The translations under genes were made by a program, and so were the position numbers. Below are positions 1-10,453 of a DNA stretch of 37,287 bases, piece by piece. This DNA is from Prorocentrum cordatum (Eukaryota; Sar; Dinophyceae; Prorocentrales; Prorocentraceae). The stretch lies in contig CAUYUJ010017873.1 in the NCBI GenBank assembly GCA_963575745.1, forward strand, positions 184,591 through 221,877, given 5' to 3'. Within the stretch, counting starts at the first letter, position 1; every line of letters starts with the position of its first letter. The notes under the pieces are model-generated. The model saw only the letters and a program-made list of their open reading frames with translations. It had not been told where the DNA came from and ran no database searches.

Positions 1-156
1 GCTGATGCTGATGCTGCTGATGCGGATTTCGGATACGGATTTTGATGACGATGATGATGCTGATGACGATGATGATGATGATGCTGATGATGATGATGAT
101 GAGGATGGTGATGCTGCTGATGATGACGTTGATGATGATGCTGATGATGCTGCTGC

Positions 157-220
<64 letters not shown>

Positions 221-296
221 TGTGGTGGTGGTGGTAGTGTTGATGAGGACGACAATGATGATGACGATACTGCTGCTGTTTACGAAGATGGGATGA
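1..296. repeat. GAT/GCT trinucleotide tract
   Basis: Nearly continuous GATGAT with GCT and GGT interruptions. The acidic and Met-rich frames across it are translations of the repeat, not proteins. Confidence 0.95.
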
Positions 297-300
297 TTGC

Positions 301-1084
301 GAACATCTAGTACGACCCGTATGCGCCAGCTTCGCCGTAGCAGCAGGGGGCCGCGCCAAACAAGCGGAACGAGCACAGCAGCGGGCAGATGGAGAGGCAG
401 AGGAAATGAACGAAGACGACGAGGAACAAGCCCTGAACGGCACCTCCGCGGACGTGTAGTCTCTCCTCATACAGCTCGAGTCTCGGATTTGCACGTTGAG
501 GCATCAGGCGCTGTCGACGGCGATGGTGCAGCGCAAGAGCCCGCTGTGCAAAGTAGGGACCACATCGTACCAGGACTTCATCAAGAAGCGCAAGGAGAAG
601 ACAGATGAGGACATAGGCGCGCCGATATTCCAAGGCTTCTACTAACTTCTGATCGCTTTAGCGAGCTTCTGCTTCACGGGCATGGCGGAGCGCAGGCTGG
701 ATACTCGGGAGTTGCTCGAGCCGCTACGGTTCATGCTGGGGAAGCCTGGTTTGCGAGATGATGTGGCTCCCAACTTGCGACAAGTCTGGGAACGACGCCA
801 AGGAAGGGCTCACCTACCATCTGGACGGTCGCACACTTCTGCCAGACGGCGAGGCACTCGAGAACCAACTCCTGGAAGCTCTTCAGCACGAAGGGCCTCG
901 CCCGATCAAGCATCTGTCCCCGAAGGGCATCCCGACGCCGATTCTCACAATGAACGGCACGAATGTCACGGTGAACAAGGTGTTTTCAAAGATTTTGCGC
1001 GCGGCAGGATCCGCAGTGATGGTTTGCGAAGCGCCTAGAGGCAATTTTGCTCACCCTGTCAGAGGATCTCGCAGGAAAAAGTAG
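301..1084 (+). pseudogene. Broken coding-like stretch, family unknown
   Basis: Frame 1 from about 301 to 645 has natural protein composition (a region rich in Ala, Gln and Glu, then QLESRICTLRHQAL and KVGTTSYQDFIKKRKEKTDE), broken by TAG at 457 and TAA at 643. It stays open through about 780 (RELLEPLRFMLGKPGLRDD). Coding character then moves to frame 2, 758-1084 (GLTYHLDGRTLLPDGEALEN, later IPTPILTMNGTNVTVNKVF). Two stops and a frame switch point to a decayed gene or badly read exons of a live one. I do not recognise the family. It lies upstream of the first visible SRP54 exon on the same strand, probably inside an earlier SRP54 intron. Confidence 0.4.
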
Positions 1085-1515
1085 CATTCCCCAAGCTCGG
1101 CTGAGCGTGATCAGATACCAAACAGGAGCACGTCAGTAACTGGCAGGCACAGCCGTCCCGCAGGCTCGTACCACCCTGACGTGGCGATCTCTTGCTCACA
1201 AAGCGGATCTGCTCAAAGTGAAACGCCCCTCGCGGCATTGTTCGGTCAATCTCGCGTAGTGCCAATTGTGGAAGCCCACGGCTCAGCCTGCTGCAGAGGG
1301 CTTGAAGTCTCAGAACTGGTTCAGCCGTGCCCCCCCCTCGCTGGCGCCGCAGTCGAGGTGCAGCAGCCCTGTGTTCGGCGGGGTGAATACGGTGTCTTGT
1401 AAGCATGTTTGGCCCTGGTCATGGCACGAGTTGAATCATGATTTCATGTGCCATTGCCTCCTTTCCATGAAGGTGCCCGGTTCGTGGTGAATGTATGATG
1501 AGCAGATCATGAATT
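1085..1515. other. Unrecognised non-repetitive DNA
   Basis: No repeat, conserved reading frame or RNA gene seen. Lies between the coding-like remnant and a GAT tract. I looked here for the SRP54 TKLDGHAKG exon and did not find it. Confidence 0.4.
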
Positions 1516-1650
1516 TGTAGTGGTATGGTGGTGATATGGTGATGTTGTTCTTGATGCTGATGGTGACGATGGTGACGATGATGGTGAAGATGATGGTGAT
1601 GCTGATGGTGATGATGATGATGATGATGATGATGATGGTGATGATGATGG

Positions 1651-1683
<33 letters not shown>

Positions 1684-1773
1684 GGACGACGATGATGATG
1701 ATAACGATGACGATAACGATGACGATGACGATGCTGATGCTGATTCTGATGCTGATGATGATGATGATGATGC

Positions 1774-1822
<49 letters not shown>

Positions 1823-1990
1823 AATAATAATAACTATGACGATGACGATGATGATGGTTATTATGATGGCGATGGTGATGGTGGTGGTGGTGGTGATGAT
1901 GGTGGTGGTGATGGGTGGTGGTGGTGGTGATGGTGACGGTCATAACGGGCATGATTCTGGCAACATTGGCAATGACGACGAGGGCGACGA
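1516..1990. repeat. GAT/GGT trinucleotide tract
   Basis: GATGAT with GGT, ATA and ACG variants. Its complement gives a His-rich frame, an artefact of the repeat. Confidence 0.95.
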
Positions 1991-2072
1991 GGAAAAGGGG
2001 GGAAGACGAGGCTGACGGCGAGTTCGGCAGATCTTCTATCACATCATGGGCAGGATTGGAACGTGGGGTATG

Positions 2073-2122
2073 GAGGCGAGGAGGAGGAGGAGGAGGAGGA
2101 GGAGGAGGAGGAGGAGGAGGAG
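2073..2122. repeat. (GGA)n tract before SRP54 exon a
   Basis: About 16 GGA units, ending 35 bp before the exon a acceptor. Confidence 0.9.
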
Positions 2123-2156
2123 GGAATCTGGTGGCAGGGAGATCTTTGCCCCGGAG

Positions 2157-2204
2157 GTGCGCTGTCGGCGGTGGCGGCCACGAACTCGCCCGTGATCTTC
2201 ATAG
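2157..2204 (+). CDS. SRP54: SRP54 exon a (end of G domain, GALSAVAAT)
   Basis: Encodes GALSAVAATNSPVIFIG (first Gly codon split with an upstream exon). In SRP54/Ffh GTPases this directly follows the G4 TKLD motif and the AKGGG loop, and leads into the G5 strand. The acceptor is ...ccggag before GTGCG and the intron after it starts gcgagc (GC donor). It lies about 35 bp downstream of a (GGA)n tract. The preceding TKLDGHAKGG exon is not visible in 1-2156, so it should lie further left. Identification is strong: the 17 residues match the family almost without change. Confidence 0.93.
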
Positions 2205-2232
2205 GCGAGCGGCGGGCTCTGGAGGGGAGAAT

Positions 2233-2398
2233 GCTCAGGAGGGACAAAAACACACAGACACAATTAATCGTCGATCCCCAGGAGAATGTGCGAAAATATG
2301 GGAAGTGGGGGGGAAAACAGAAACCCAGAACATATCGGAGAACATGGGGAATCCTTTTATTTGTGTGTATTTATTTGTGTGTCCTGGGGCCCCTTCAA
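2233..2398. repeat. Family F interspersed repeat, copy 1
   Basis: About 165 bp: AGGAGGGACAAAAACACACA, then ATATGGGAAGTGGGGGGG, AACAGAAACCCAGAACATAT and TTGTGTGTATTTATTTGTGT, ending GGGGCCCCTT. Three further copies lie at 9.7-10.9 kb. Both ends carry CACACA-type sequence in inverse orientation, so a decayed TIR is possible. Confidence 0.8.
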
Positions 2399-2399
2399 A

Positions 2400-2905
2400 T
2401 GCGCTGGGGGGGGTCGAAACGGCATCATGGATTTTGATTGTAATTTTCGGGCTCCGGGGCAGTTACTCCTCATCCTTTTCGCGTTGCACCAGCGTTGGCT
2501 GGCGTGAACCGTCGCGTCTTGACGGCCGCGATCCGAGAAGCAACAAGACCGGAGCGCAGCGCTCGATCGACCACAACGAATGCACAACCAGTGCGTGCAC
2601 GAAGGTTGAGGAAAAGGGCGAGGAACATTGGACAGGAAGAACCCCCCCTATGGCACAGAGGAGTGCGCGACGGCAAGGGTACCCCAGAGCCTCCTTCTCC
2701 CCCTGGGCATTACAAGGTTTCATGTCCTGTTGTTCCGTTTTTTCCACCGTCGTGAATCAGCGGCGTCTCGGCGCCCCTCCGCAGTACTCACGCGGCAGCT
2801 CGATTGCAGGCCGATGGACCCACTGTCCGTTTTCGGTCTCTCCGGACCACTTCCTTCTTAACCCCAAGTGCAGGGGAAAACTTTCACCAGGGACCTGGGG
2901 AGGGG
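2400..2905. other. Unrecognised intron DNA
   Basis: Mixed-sequence intron between a family F repeat and a GGA tract. A + frame is open across much of it but reads without any recognisable domain. Confidence 0.4.
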
Positions 2906-2910
2906 AATCG

Positions 2911-3338
2911 TAACGGAGGAGGAGGAGGAGGAGGAGGAGGAGGAGGAGGAGGAGGAGGAGGAGGAACAGGAGGAGGAGGAGGAGGAGGAGGGAGGAGGAG
3001 GAGGAGGAGGATGGGAGGAGGAGGCGCATGAGGAGGAGGAGGAGGAGGAGAGGAGGAGGAGGAGGGGAGGAGGGGGAGGAGAGAGGAGGACGAGGAGAGG
3101 AGGAGGAGGAGTAGGAGGAGGAGGAGGAGGAGGAGGAGGAGGAGGAGCGGAGGAGTAATGCTGATGATCAGCATCCTCCTCCTGGCTGATCTCCGCTGGT
3201 GTAGCTCCATCGCGACGTGCAAAAACAGCAGAGGAGGACAAGGAGGAGGAGTAGGAGGAGGAGGAGGAGGAGGACGAGGAGGAGGACGAGGAGGAGGAGG
3301 ATGAGGAGGCGGGGAAGGAGAGAGAGAGAGAGAGAGAG
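2911..3338. repeat. (GGA)n tracts and (GA)n
   Basis: Two GGA blocks (2911-3155, 3232-3310) around a short mixed stretch, then (GA)n at 3318-3338. All purine-rich on the + strand. Confidence 0.95.
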
Positions 3339-3339
3339 C

Positions 3340-3757
3340 AACAAAACCAAGAAACATCACGGAGGTCTATCCTTTAAGTCGTCGTGCTCCCCGTTCTCGT
3401 TCTCGTGCTCTTGTGGTCCCCGCACCTGCGCCTCTGTGTCCGCGTGCTGCTGCAGCGACGTCGCCTGCAGGACACTGCCCTGCAAGAGCGGCGCACGGCG
3501 AGACGCCTGCAGGACGCCGTCCTGGCCAGCTTCCTCGAGCCGCGTCCAGCAGTAGCGACGAGCCCGCCCCCAGGCCCAGAGAAGGCCCGAAGGCGGCGGC
3601 GACGGCGACGGCGACGGGTTCGGCGGCGACGATGACCACGACGACCGACGACGACGCCGACGACGCCCCCGGTCGAGCCTGGGGCCTCTCCTGGAGCGCA
3701 TTTTGGCATTGGCTCTCGACGCGGATCCAGCGGCGCCCAGAGAAGAGGGCAGGAATC
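3340..3757. repeat. GC-rich intron with GGCGAC hexamers
   Basis: GC-rich sequence with CGGCGACGG hexamer repeats at about 3593-3665; otherwise nothing recognised. Confidence 0.5.
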
Positions 3758-3955
3758 GGCGGCGAGCGAGGGGGGAAGCGAGAAGGGGCGGGCCTTCGCA
3801 GAAGGCTCCGAAATTGCCCCGGCCTCCTGAGAGGTTTTCTCAAAGCCTTCCCCGAAGACACAAAACTCTTCTCGGACGGCGCGCGGGTTTCTGAGAAGTC
3901 CCGCCGCCTTCCGAGGAGGCCTTCTCCTTCTCGCTTCCCCCCCTCGCTCGCCGCC
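3758..3955. mobile_element. Family D TIR element, copy 1
   Basis: 198 bp with near-perfect inverted ends of about 28 bp: GGCGGCGAGCGAGGGGGGAA on the left and its inverse TTCCCCCCCTCGCTCGCCGCC on the right. The interior has TCCGAAATTGCCCCGGCCTC and TTCTGAGAAGTCCCGCCGCC. Non-coding. Confidence 0.75.
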
Positions 3956-3961
3956 AAAGAA

Positions 3962-4060
3962 AAGATGGCGACGGCGACGGCCACGACGGCGACGGCGACG
4001 ACGGCAGCGGCAGCAACGGCTGCGCGGCGACGGCGACGGCGACGGCGCGATGGTGCCAAC
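3962..4060. repeat. GGCGAC / GGCAGC hexamer repeat
   Basis: GGCGACGGC-type repeats between the family D element and SRP54 exon b. Confidence 0.75.
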
Positions 4061-4079
4061 GGCGAGAGGGGCCGCCGAG

Positions 4080-4131
4080 GCACCGGCGAGCACTTCGACG
4101 ACTTCGAGCCCTTCAGCGCGGAGTCGTTCGT
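4080..4131 (+). CDS. SRP54: SRP54 exon b (G5 / DDFEPF)
   Basis: Encodes the end of a split Gly codon and TGEHFDDFEPFSAESF plus two bases of Val. GTGEHxDDFEPF is the diagnostic G5-region motif of eukaryotic SRP54, contacting the guanine base and starting the link to the M domain. The acceptor is ccgccgag before GCACC. I place the donor at gtcggc (4132) because this gives the phase required by the next exon. Ending at 4135 with a GC donor was considered and fits less well. A family A TIR element begins 46 bp after the donor. Confidence 0.93.
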
Positions 4132-4177
4132 GTCGGCATCCGCCCATCGTGCCGGCACGGATGGGGGCCAGGATTGA

Positions 4178-4327
4178 GTCGGGCATGTCCCTCTACAGGA
4201 GGAGTATTCAAGAATGGCAGCAAAATAGTCGGGGGGCGATTTTCCGTGCTCTTACGGCTATTTTTGCATGTTTCGGCTATTTTGGATCTTTCTTCCAACA
4301 TCCGCCTGGAGGAGGACCTGCCCATCC
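4178..4327. mobile_element. Family A TIR element, copy 1
   Basis: Short element with inverted ends: left GTCGGGCATGTCCCTCTACA, right the inverse of roughly GATGGGCAGGTCCTCCTCCA. No coding capacity. GGGCCAG is repeated on both sides (4165-4171, 4330-4336), a possible target duplication. It starts 46 bp after SRP54 exon b. Confidence 0.7.
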
Positions 4328-4900
4328 TAGGGCCAGAAACGCGGGGGACAGGGAGTGAGGACTTATCAGGGGCAATGTCAGGGGGGAATTGGAACAGGGG
4401 GGAACACGTCGACTCCCAATCGCCCACTCGTCGCCGATAGGGGCCTGATGCCCACCCCGCCCAGGAACGTGCGGTTTCTCTGTCGGGGGCCTGTCGCCGG
4501 TCTACCGGCAACGTACTCCCGACTCAGGCTCGATGCTCCCCCCCTGAGCTTGTTCCCCCTATCCTCCCGGCATCGCTCGGACGTGCGCATTCTTCCTCGG
4601 CGAGGACCGTCGGGGAGCATCCTGGACCACCGAGCAACCGAGACAAACACATGCGCGCGACACACCGAACAAAAGTGCTCAGGGCATGGGCGCCCGAGCG
4701 GTGGCGAGTCGCTCCCCCTCGAGGGAGGGCCCGGGGTCGGCCCGAGGCCGGGGAGGGGGCCTCTCCGGGCCGCCGCAGGGCCGCGGGCCGCAGCTCGCGC
4801 GCCCGTGTGCCCGGGGAGCCGTCCCGCCCGCGCTCGCGCCGTGCGCCTCTGTGTGCTCGGCTTCTCGCCGACTGCGCTCCACGCCTCGCAAAGGGCGGCG
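4328..4900. other. Unrecognised GC-rich intron
   Basis: No repeats shared with the rest of the window. Open frames on both strands lack domains and reflect high GC. Confidence 0.4.
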
Positions 4901-5039
4901 GCGAGCGAGGGGGGGAGCGAGAAGGGGCGGGCCTCCGCAGAAGGCTCCGAAATTGCCCCGGCCTCCCGAGAGGTTTTCTCGAAGCATTCCCCGAAGACGC
5001 AGAACACTTCTCAGAAGGCGCGGGGGCTTCTGAGAGGTC
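4901..5039. mobile_element. Family D TIR element, copy 2 (truncated)
   Basis: Starts GGCGGCGAGCGAGGGGGGGA and follows copy 1 closely through TCTCAGAAGGCGCGGGGGCT, but lacks the right end. The next copy begins immediately, giving a partial tandem. Confidence 0.7.
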
Positions 5040-5235
5040 GGCGGCGAGCGAGGATGGAAGCGAGAAGGGGCGGGCCTTCGCAGAAGGCTCCGAAATTGCG
5101 CTGGCCTCCTGAGAGATTTTCTAAGCCTTCCCCGAAGACGCAGAACACTTCTCAGAAGGCGCGGGGGCTTCTGAGAAGTCCCGCCGCCTTCTGAGGAGGC
5201 CTTCTCCTTCTCACTTCCCTCCCTCGCTCGCCGCC
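5040..5235. mobile_element. Family D TIR element, copy 3
   Basis: 196 bp, both ends present: GGCGGCGAGCGAGGATGGAA on the left, TTCCCTCCCTCGCTCGCCGCC on the right. Its right end overlaps the start of the family C element at about 5226. Confidence 0.75.
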
Positions 5236-5816
5236 TAGCAAAGTGCCTGCTCGTAAACGTCAGAGCAAAAAAACATGTCTTCCTCCACTCCGAGTTTCTC
5301 AATAAGCGTCGGAGGGGCGTCACCCCTGCCGACAGCCCCGCATCGACCCCCGTCGCGGGCAGCCACCGCGCGCCGAGGGCGCTCCGACCCCCGTCGCGGC
5401 GCGACGACGAGGCGAGGTTGACCCCCCGTCGGGGGGGTGCCCCCCCACGCTTATGAAGAAACCCCTCGCCCCGATTGTATATTAAGACCTTGATCCCGTT
5501 GCGCGCCTTTCTGGTATCAATGCGGCCTCGCGTCGGATGCTCCTCGGATGGTCTGCCTAAGCTGTCCCAGGTCGCACCCAAGGTTCCACCCAGGGTCGCA
5601 CCGAAGGTCACGCCGAGGAAGGCAGCGGAAGGGGCCAAGGAGGAGCGTAAATCGTATGTAGTGCATCGTAAATCCCTCGCGGCGGCAATCGTATGTAGTG
5701 CAGCGTAAATCGTATGCAGTGCAGCGTAAACCTCTCGTGTATGTAGGAGGAGCGTAATCGTATGTAGTGCAGCGTAAATCGTATGCGAGTGCTCACTCTG
5801 CGAGTCGTGGAACGCG
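5226..5816. mobile_element. Family C TIR element, copy 1, enlarged by insertion
   Basis: Left part GCAAAGTGCCTGCTCGTAAA (5238 on) and right part GCGAGTGCTCACTCTGCGAG with GTCGTGGAACGCGC (to about 5816) match the two ends of copy 2. The middle ATCGTAAATCCCTCGCGGCG (near 5670) matches too. A family B element and about 180 bp of other DNA are inserted between. GTATGTAGTGCAGCGTAAAT repeats 3-4 times at 5651-5780. Confidence 0.6.
5291..5464. mobile_element. Family B TIR element, copy 1
   Basis: About 174 bp, GC-rich, with inverted ends: left GTTTCTCAATAAGCGTCGGA, right inverse GGTTTCTTCATAAGCGTGGG. The interior has GACCCCCGTCGCGG and GAGGCGAGGTTGACCCCC. It lies inside a family C element. Confidence 0.7.
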
Positions 5817-5951
5817 CTGGTCCGGCTTTGGGGTGGGCCTCCCGCCCTGCTCTCGCCGCGGCCGCCCCTCGCCCCCCGTACCCCTGCGGCCCCGGTCCCT
5901 GGTCTCTAGCGTGTCGTTGGGAGTGCGCTGCTGCACGCGTTAGGTTTTCCG

Positions 5952-7821
5952 CCGGGCATGTCCCTCTGCAGGAAGAGTTTTCAAGAATCGTAAAGCTTTC
6001 GTCAGGTGACGACTTTTCGTGTGCCTCTATAGTATTCCCAACCATCCAGTGGTGCTGGGTCCTCGTTTTGAAGAGACGGTCCCCGCGTTCCTTCCCTCCC
6101 TCCTTCCTTCCTTCCTCCTCCCCCTCCTCCCTCCTCCCATCCTTGCCTCTGCCCTGCGCATTTCCTGAGCGTTTCGTGGCCACATGAGGAGCTCCACATG
6201 GGGCCCCAGTGGCGGTGTCCACATGCGTCTCCCCCACCCAGTACGGCGTTTCGTGGCCCCATAGGGAGCTCCACCCAAGGCCCCCGTGGCGTGTCCACAT
6301 GCGTCTCCCCCACCCAGCATACCGCTTCCTGGTCCCGTAGGGGGCTCCACCTAAGGTCCCAGTGGCGGTGTCCACATGCGTCTCCCCCACCCATCACAGC
6401 CATCACAGCGTTTCGTGGCCCCATAGGGACCTCCACCTAAAACACCAGTTGCGGTGTCCACATGCGTCTCGCTTACCCAGCACAGCGTTTCGTGGCCTTT
6501 AGGGAGCTCCACCAAAGGTCCCAGTGGCGGTGTCCACATGGGTCTCCCCCAGCTAGTACAGCGTGTCGTGGCCCATATGGAGCTCCACCAGGGGTCCCAG
6601 TGGCGGTGTTCTGTCGTCTCCCCCACCCAGCACAGCGCCTCGTGGCCCCAAAAGGAGCTCCACCTAAGGCCTCAGTGGCGGTGTCCACATGGGTTTCCCC
6701 CATCGAGCACAATGTATCGTGGCCACATGCGGGAGTCCACCTAAGGTCCCAGCGGCGGTGTCCACATGCGTTTCCCCAACCCAGCACAGCGCTTCGTGGC
6801 TCCATAGGGGGCTCCACCTAAAGTACCAGTGGCGGTGTCCACATGCGTCTCCCCCACCCAGTGCGGCGTTTCGTGACCCCATAGGGTGCTCCACCTAAGC
6901 AATGGCGGTGTTCACATGGGTCTCCCTTACCCAGCACAGTGTTTTTTGGCCCCAAAGGGAGCTCCACTTAAGGCCCGAGTGGCGGTGTCCACATGCGCCT
7001 CCCCCACCCAGCACAGCGTTTCGTGGCCCCATAGGGAGCTCCGCATACGGTCCAGTGGCGGTGTCCACATGTGTCTCCCCCATCCAGCACAGCGTGTCGT
7101 GGCCCTAGAGTGAGCTCCACATGGGGCCCCAGTGGCGGTGTCCACATGCGTCTCCCCCACCCCGCGCAGCGGTTCGTGGCCCTAGAGTGAGCTCCACCTG
7201 GGGCCCCAGTGGCAGTGTCCGCATGCGTTCCCCCCACCCAGCGCAGCGCTTCGTGGCCCCATGGGGAGCTCCAACTAAGGCCCCAATGGCGGTGTCCACA
7301 TGCGTCTCCCCCACCCAGCACAACGTTTCGTGGCTCCATAGGGAACTCCACCTAAAACACCAGTATCGGTGTCCACATGCGTCTCCCTCACCCAGCACAG
7401 CGCTTCGTGGCCGCATAGGGAGCTCCACCTAAGGTCGCCGTGGCGGGGTTCACATGCGTCTCCCCCGCCCAACACAGTGCTCCGTGGCCCCATAGGGAGC
7501 TCCACCTAAGGCCTCAGTGGCGGTGCCCACATGCGTCTCCCCCTCCCAGCACAGCGTTTCGTGGCCACATATGGCGCTCCACTTAAGGCCCCAATGGCGG
7601 TGTTCACATGGGTCTCCCCCATCCAGCACAGCGCTTCGTGCAGCGCTTCGTGGCCCCATAGGGAACTTCACCTAAGGCCCCCGAAAGCGATACCCACAAC
7701 AGCGGTATTCACACTTGCGTATGGTTGGGGTTTTCGCCAGGCTCGTTTTTTTTTGTGTGTGTGTGTGGGTAATGTTTCATTTTTCGACAACTATCCGCCT
7801 GTAGGAGGACATGCTCGACCT
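5952..7821. mobile_element. Family A TIR element, copy 3, split by a satellite
   Basis: Left half at 5952-6050 (CCGGGCATGTCCCTCTGCAG, TTCAAGAATCGTAAAGC, GGTGACGACTTTTCGTG) and right end at 7789-7821 (CAACTATCCGCCTGTAGGAG, GACATGCTCGACC). Between them lie a CT-rich stretch and the 77-bp satellite. Either the array expanded within the element or two half elements flank it. Confidence 0.65.
6169..7690. repeat. 77-bp satellite, about 19 copies plus a partial
   Basis: Head-to-tail units, each with CGTTTCGTGGCCCCATAGGG, AGCTCCACCTAAGG and GGCGGTGTCCACATGCGTCT, spaced 73-77 bp (one of 86 bp, where CATCACAGC is doubled). 77 is not a multiple of 3, so the apparent reading frames in it rotate and are not genes. 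Copies differ by several percent, so the array is not brand new. Confidence 0.95.
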
Positions 7822-7865
7822 AAGGTTCAGTGCTCCGCGCTCAACGTGTATCCTGCGCGTTTTGG

Positions 7866-7951
7866 CTTCAGCGTATGTATATGTATATGTGTATGTATAT
7901 GTATTTGTACATGTATAGGTGTACGTGTATTTGCATCTGTATATGTGCACA

Positions 7952-8004
<53 letters not shown>

Positions 8005-8153
8005 AAATATATACATGCACATATACATGTACATGTATATGCATATGTTTCTGTATACGTATATGAATATGTATATGTATATGCATATGTATATGTATAT
8101 GTATATGCATATGTATATTTATGTATATATATATATGTATGTGTATATGTATT

Positions 8154-8192
<39 letters not shown>

Positions 8193-8207
8193 GTATGTAG
8201 CTGTAGC

Positions 8208-8244
<37 letters not shown>

Positions 8245-8652
8245 GTAAATGTATATGTATAGGTAACTGTACATGTACATGTATAGATATGTGCATATGT
8301 TTATGTTTATGTTTATGTATATGTATGTGTATATGTGTATGTATATGTATATGTATAGGTCTATGTTTATGTTTATGTTTATGCTTATGTTTATGTTTAT
8401 GTTTATGTATATATATACATATATATATATGTGCATATGTATATTTGTATGCGTATGTGTGTGCGTACGTGTATGTGTATGTGTATGTGTATGTATATGA
8501 TTATGTAAATGTATATGTATATGTATACACATATATATATATATAGATGTATGTGTTTGTATTTGTGTATATATTTGTTTGTGTTTATACATACCTGTGT
8601 ATACATATATGTATATGTATATGTATATGCATGTATGTATGTATATACACAC

Positions 8653-8690
<38 letters not shown>
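7866..8690. repeat. ATATGT hexanucleotide tract with (TA)n end
   Basis: About 820 bp of TATATG/TGTATA, with TTTATG blocks (8300-8410) and GTGTAT variants, ending in (TA)n at 8657-8689. It starts 45 bp after the split family A right end. Confidence 0.95.
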
Positions 8691-8691
<1 letters not shown>

Positions 8692-9206
8692 GAGGGCTGT
8701 TCCACCCGACCCTGCTTCGCGTGTACGCCCATGGGTGCTCACCGTGTCAGCGGCTTCCGTGTCGCAGGGCCCGAAATCACACTCACACACACGCGAAGAA
8801 TGCAGGGACCGTGGCCGTGTTTCCAGTCTCTTGCAGTGGCCATGGGCCGATCGTCCAGCCTGCGTGCTCGCTGGGTCCGCGGCAGAAAGGAAGTCTTACG
8901 TCGGACGCAGGCTGGCTGCTCGTCTTCGTGCCGCATGCCCTGATGCTCTTCTGGTGCCACTCCAGGGGTGCGTCGCCGAAGCCGTGGGCAGGCCTCCTTG
9001 GCGCGGTTGAACGCCTTGTACGTACCGCGCGCATGCGTGGAAATGCGGGCAGTTTTCCTCGAGGTTCTCGCAGGTAGAACCCCAAGTTTGGGCAAGGGTG
9101 GTTGGTCTCCACCAGGGGCGCTTCGAAAAGTGCCCATGAAAACATTACCCCAACATCGGGTCCAGATTTCTCTTTTGCTCGACAGCCAGGGCGCCTGGTT
9201 CACAGC
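8691..9206. other. Unrecognised intron DNA
   Basis: Non-repetitive; frames open on both strands but no domain seen. Between the TA tract and the 100-bp repeat field. Confidence 0.4.
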
Positions 9207-9746
9207 TAGCGCTCGTGAGGGCCGCTCGCCGCTTCTCAAAGGCCAGGGCGCCAGGCCCGCAGCTGGCCGACAGAGCTGGCCGAGGCCTCCCGCCCACCAG
9301 GAGGGGCGCCATCCCCGTGAGGGTCGCCGCTCCTCGAAGACCAAAAAGCGCCAGGCCCACAGCTGGCCTTCGGAGCTCGCAGGGCCCTCCAGAGTCCGCT
9401 GGGAGGCACGCCACCTTCGTGAGCGCCGCCGGTTTTGGCCCCTCAGCGGGCCCTCGGAGCCGGCAGAGGCTTCTGGCCCGCCAGGAGGAGCGCGGAAGGA
9501 GCCGCCTTCGAACTTGCCAACGGGGAAACCCCCGCCTCCGGGATGGAAGCCACGGCCGACGGGTGCTCGTGCGCCGCCGTCGCCGCCCCCGAGCAGTTGC
9601 TCGCCGGCAGGGGAGCCATCTTTGTGAGAGGGTCGCCACCTTTTTCGGACGCCGAAGCCACCGGGCCCACAGCTGGCCCACAGTTAGCCGGCAGAGGCCT
9701 CCATGCCCGCTGGGAGGAGCGCCGTCCCCGCGAGGGTCGCCATGTT

Positions 9747-9911
9747 TCAGGAGGGGAACAAACACACAGACACAATTCATCGTCGACTCCCAGGAAAATA
9801 TGGGAAACTATGGGAAGTGGGGGGGAAGACAGAAACCCAGAACATACAGGACAAATCTGGGGACTCATTTTTATGTGTGTGTATTTCTTTGTGTGTCCTT
9901 GGGCCCCTTGA
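9747..9911. repeat. Family F interspersed repeat, copy 2
   Basis: Same layout as copy 1: TCAGGAGGGGAACAAACACA, CATCGTCGACTCCCAGGAAA, ATGGGAAACTATGGGAAGTG, ending TTGGGCCCCTT. It interrupts the field of 100-bp repeats. Confidence 0.85.
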
Positions 9912-10104
9912 GTGAGGGTCGCCATTTTTCGAGAGCTGGTGCACCCGGCCCACGGCTGGCCCGCAGAGCTGGCAGAGGCCTCGGGCCCGCCAGGTGGGGC
10001 GCCCTCCTCGTGAGGCTCGCCGCCTTTCGGGGGCCACAGCGCCTGGCCACACAGCTGGCCCCTGGAGAGCCGGCAGTGGCCTCCCGCCCACCGGGAGGCG
10101 TGCC

Positions 10105-10274
10105 GTCCTCGTTCAGGAGGGGAAAAAACGCACAGACACAATGAATCGTCGACTCCCAGGAAAGATGGGAAACTATGGGAAGTGGGGGGGAGACAGAAGC
10201 CCAGAAAGTATGGGAAACTATGGGGAATCTTTTTGTTTGTGTGTATTGATTTGTGTGTTCTGGGGCCCCTTCAC
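10105..10274. repeat. Family F interspersed repeat, copy 3
   Basis: TCAGGAGGGGAAAAAACGCA to GGGGCCCCTTCA. Contains ATGGGAAACTATGGG twice. Confidence 0.85.
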
Positions 10275-10453
10275 TCGTGAGAGGTCGCACCTGTCGAGCG
10301 TCGCCACTTCTCGAAGGCCGAGGCGCCCGGCCCACGGAGCCGGTCGAGGCTTTCGGCCCACCGGGAGGGGCGCCATCCCTTGTGTGAGGGTCGATGCAAC
10401 GCGCCCGGCCCACGTTTGGCCCACTGGGCCAGCAGAGGTTTCCATAGGAGGCT

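Noticed and set aside
776-815. CDKSGNDAKEG as the missing SRP54 TKLDGHAKGG exon
   Set aside because: Only scattered residues agree and the Thr-Lys-x-Asp signature is absent.
1419-2042. His-rich, Asp-rich and Met-rich long frames (also at 5-310 and 31565-32549)
   Set aside because: They are direct translations of GAT/ATC microsatellites and appear in several frames at once.
6002-7671. Repeated frames (e.g. CAGWGRRMWTPPLGP) as a repeat protein
   Set aside because: The satellite unit is 77 bp, not a multiple of 3, so the frames shift from copy to copy and are open only by lack of stops.
6169-7690. CRISPR-like array
   Set aside because: The whole 77-bp unit repeats, with no unique spacers, and the genome is eukaryotic.
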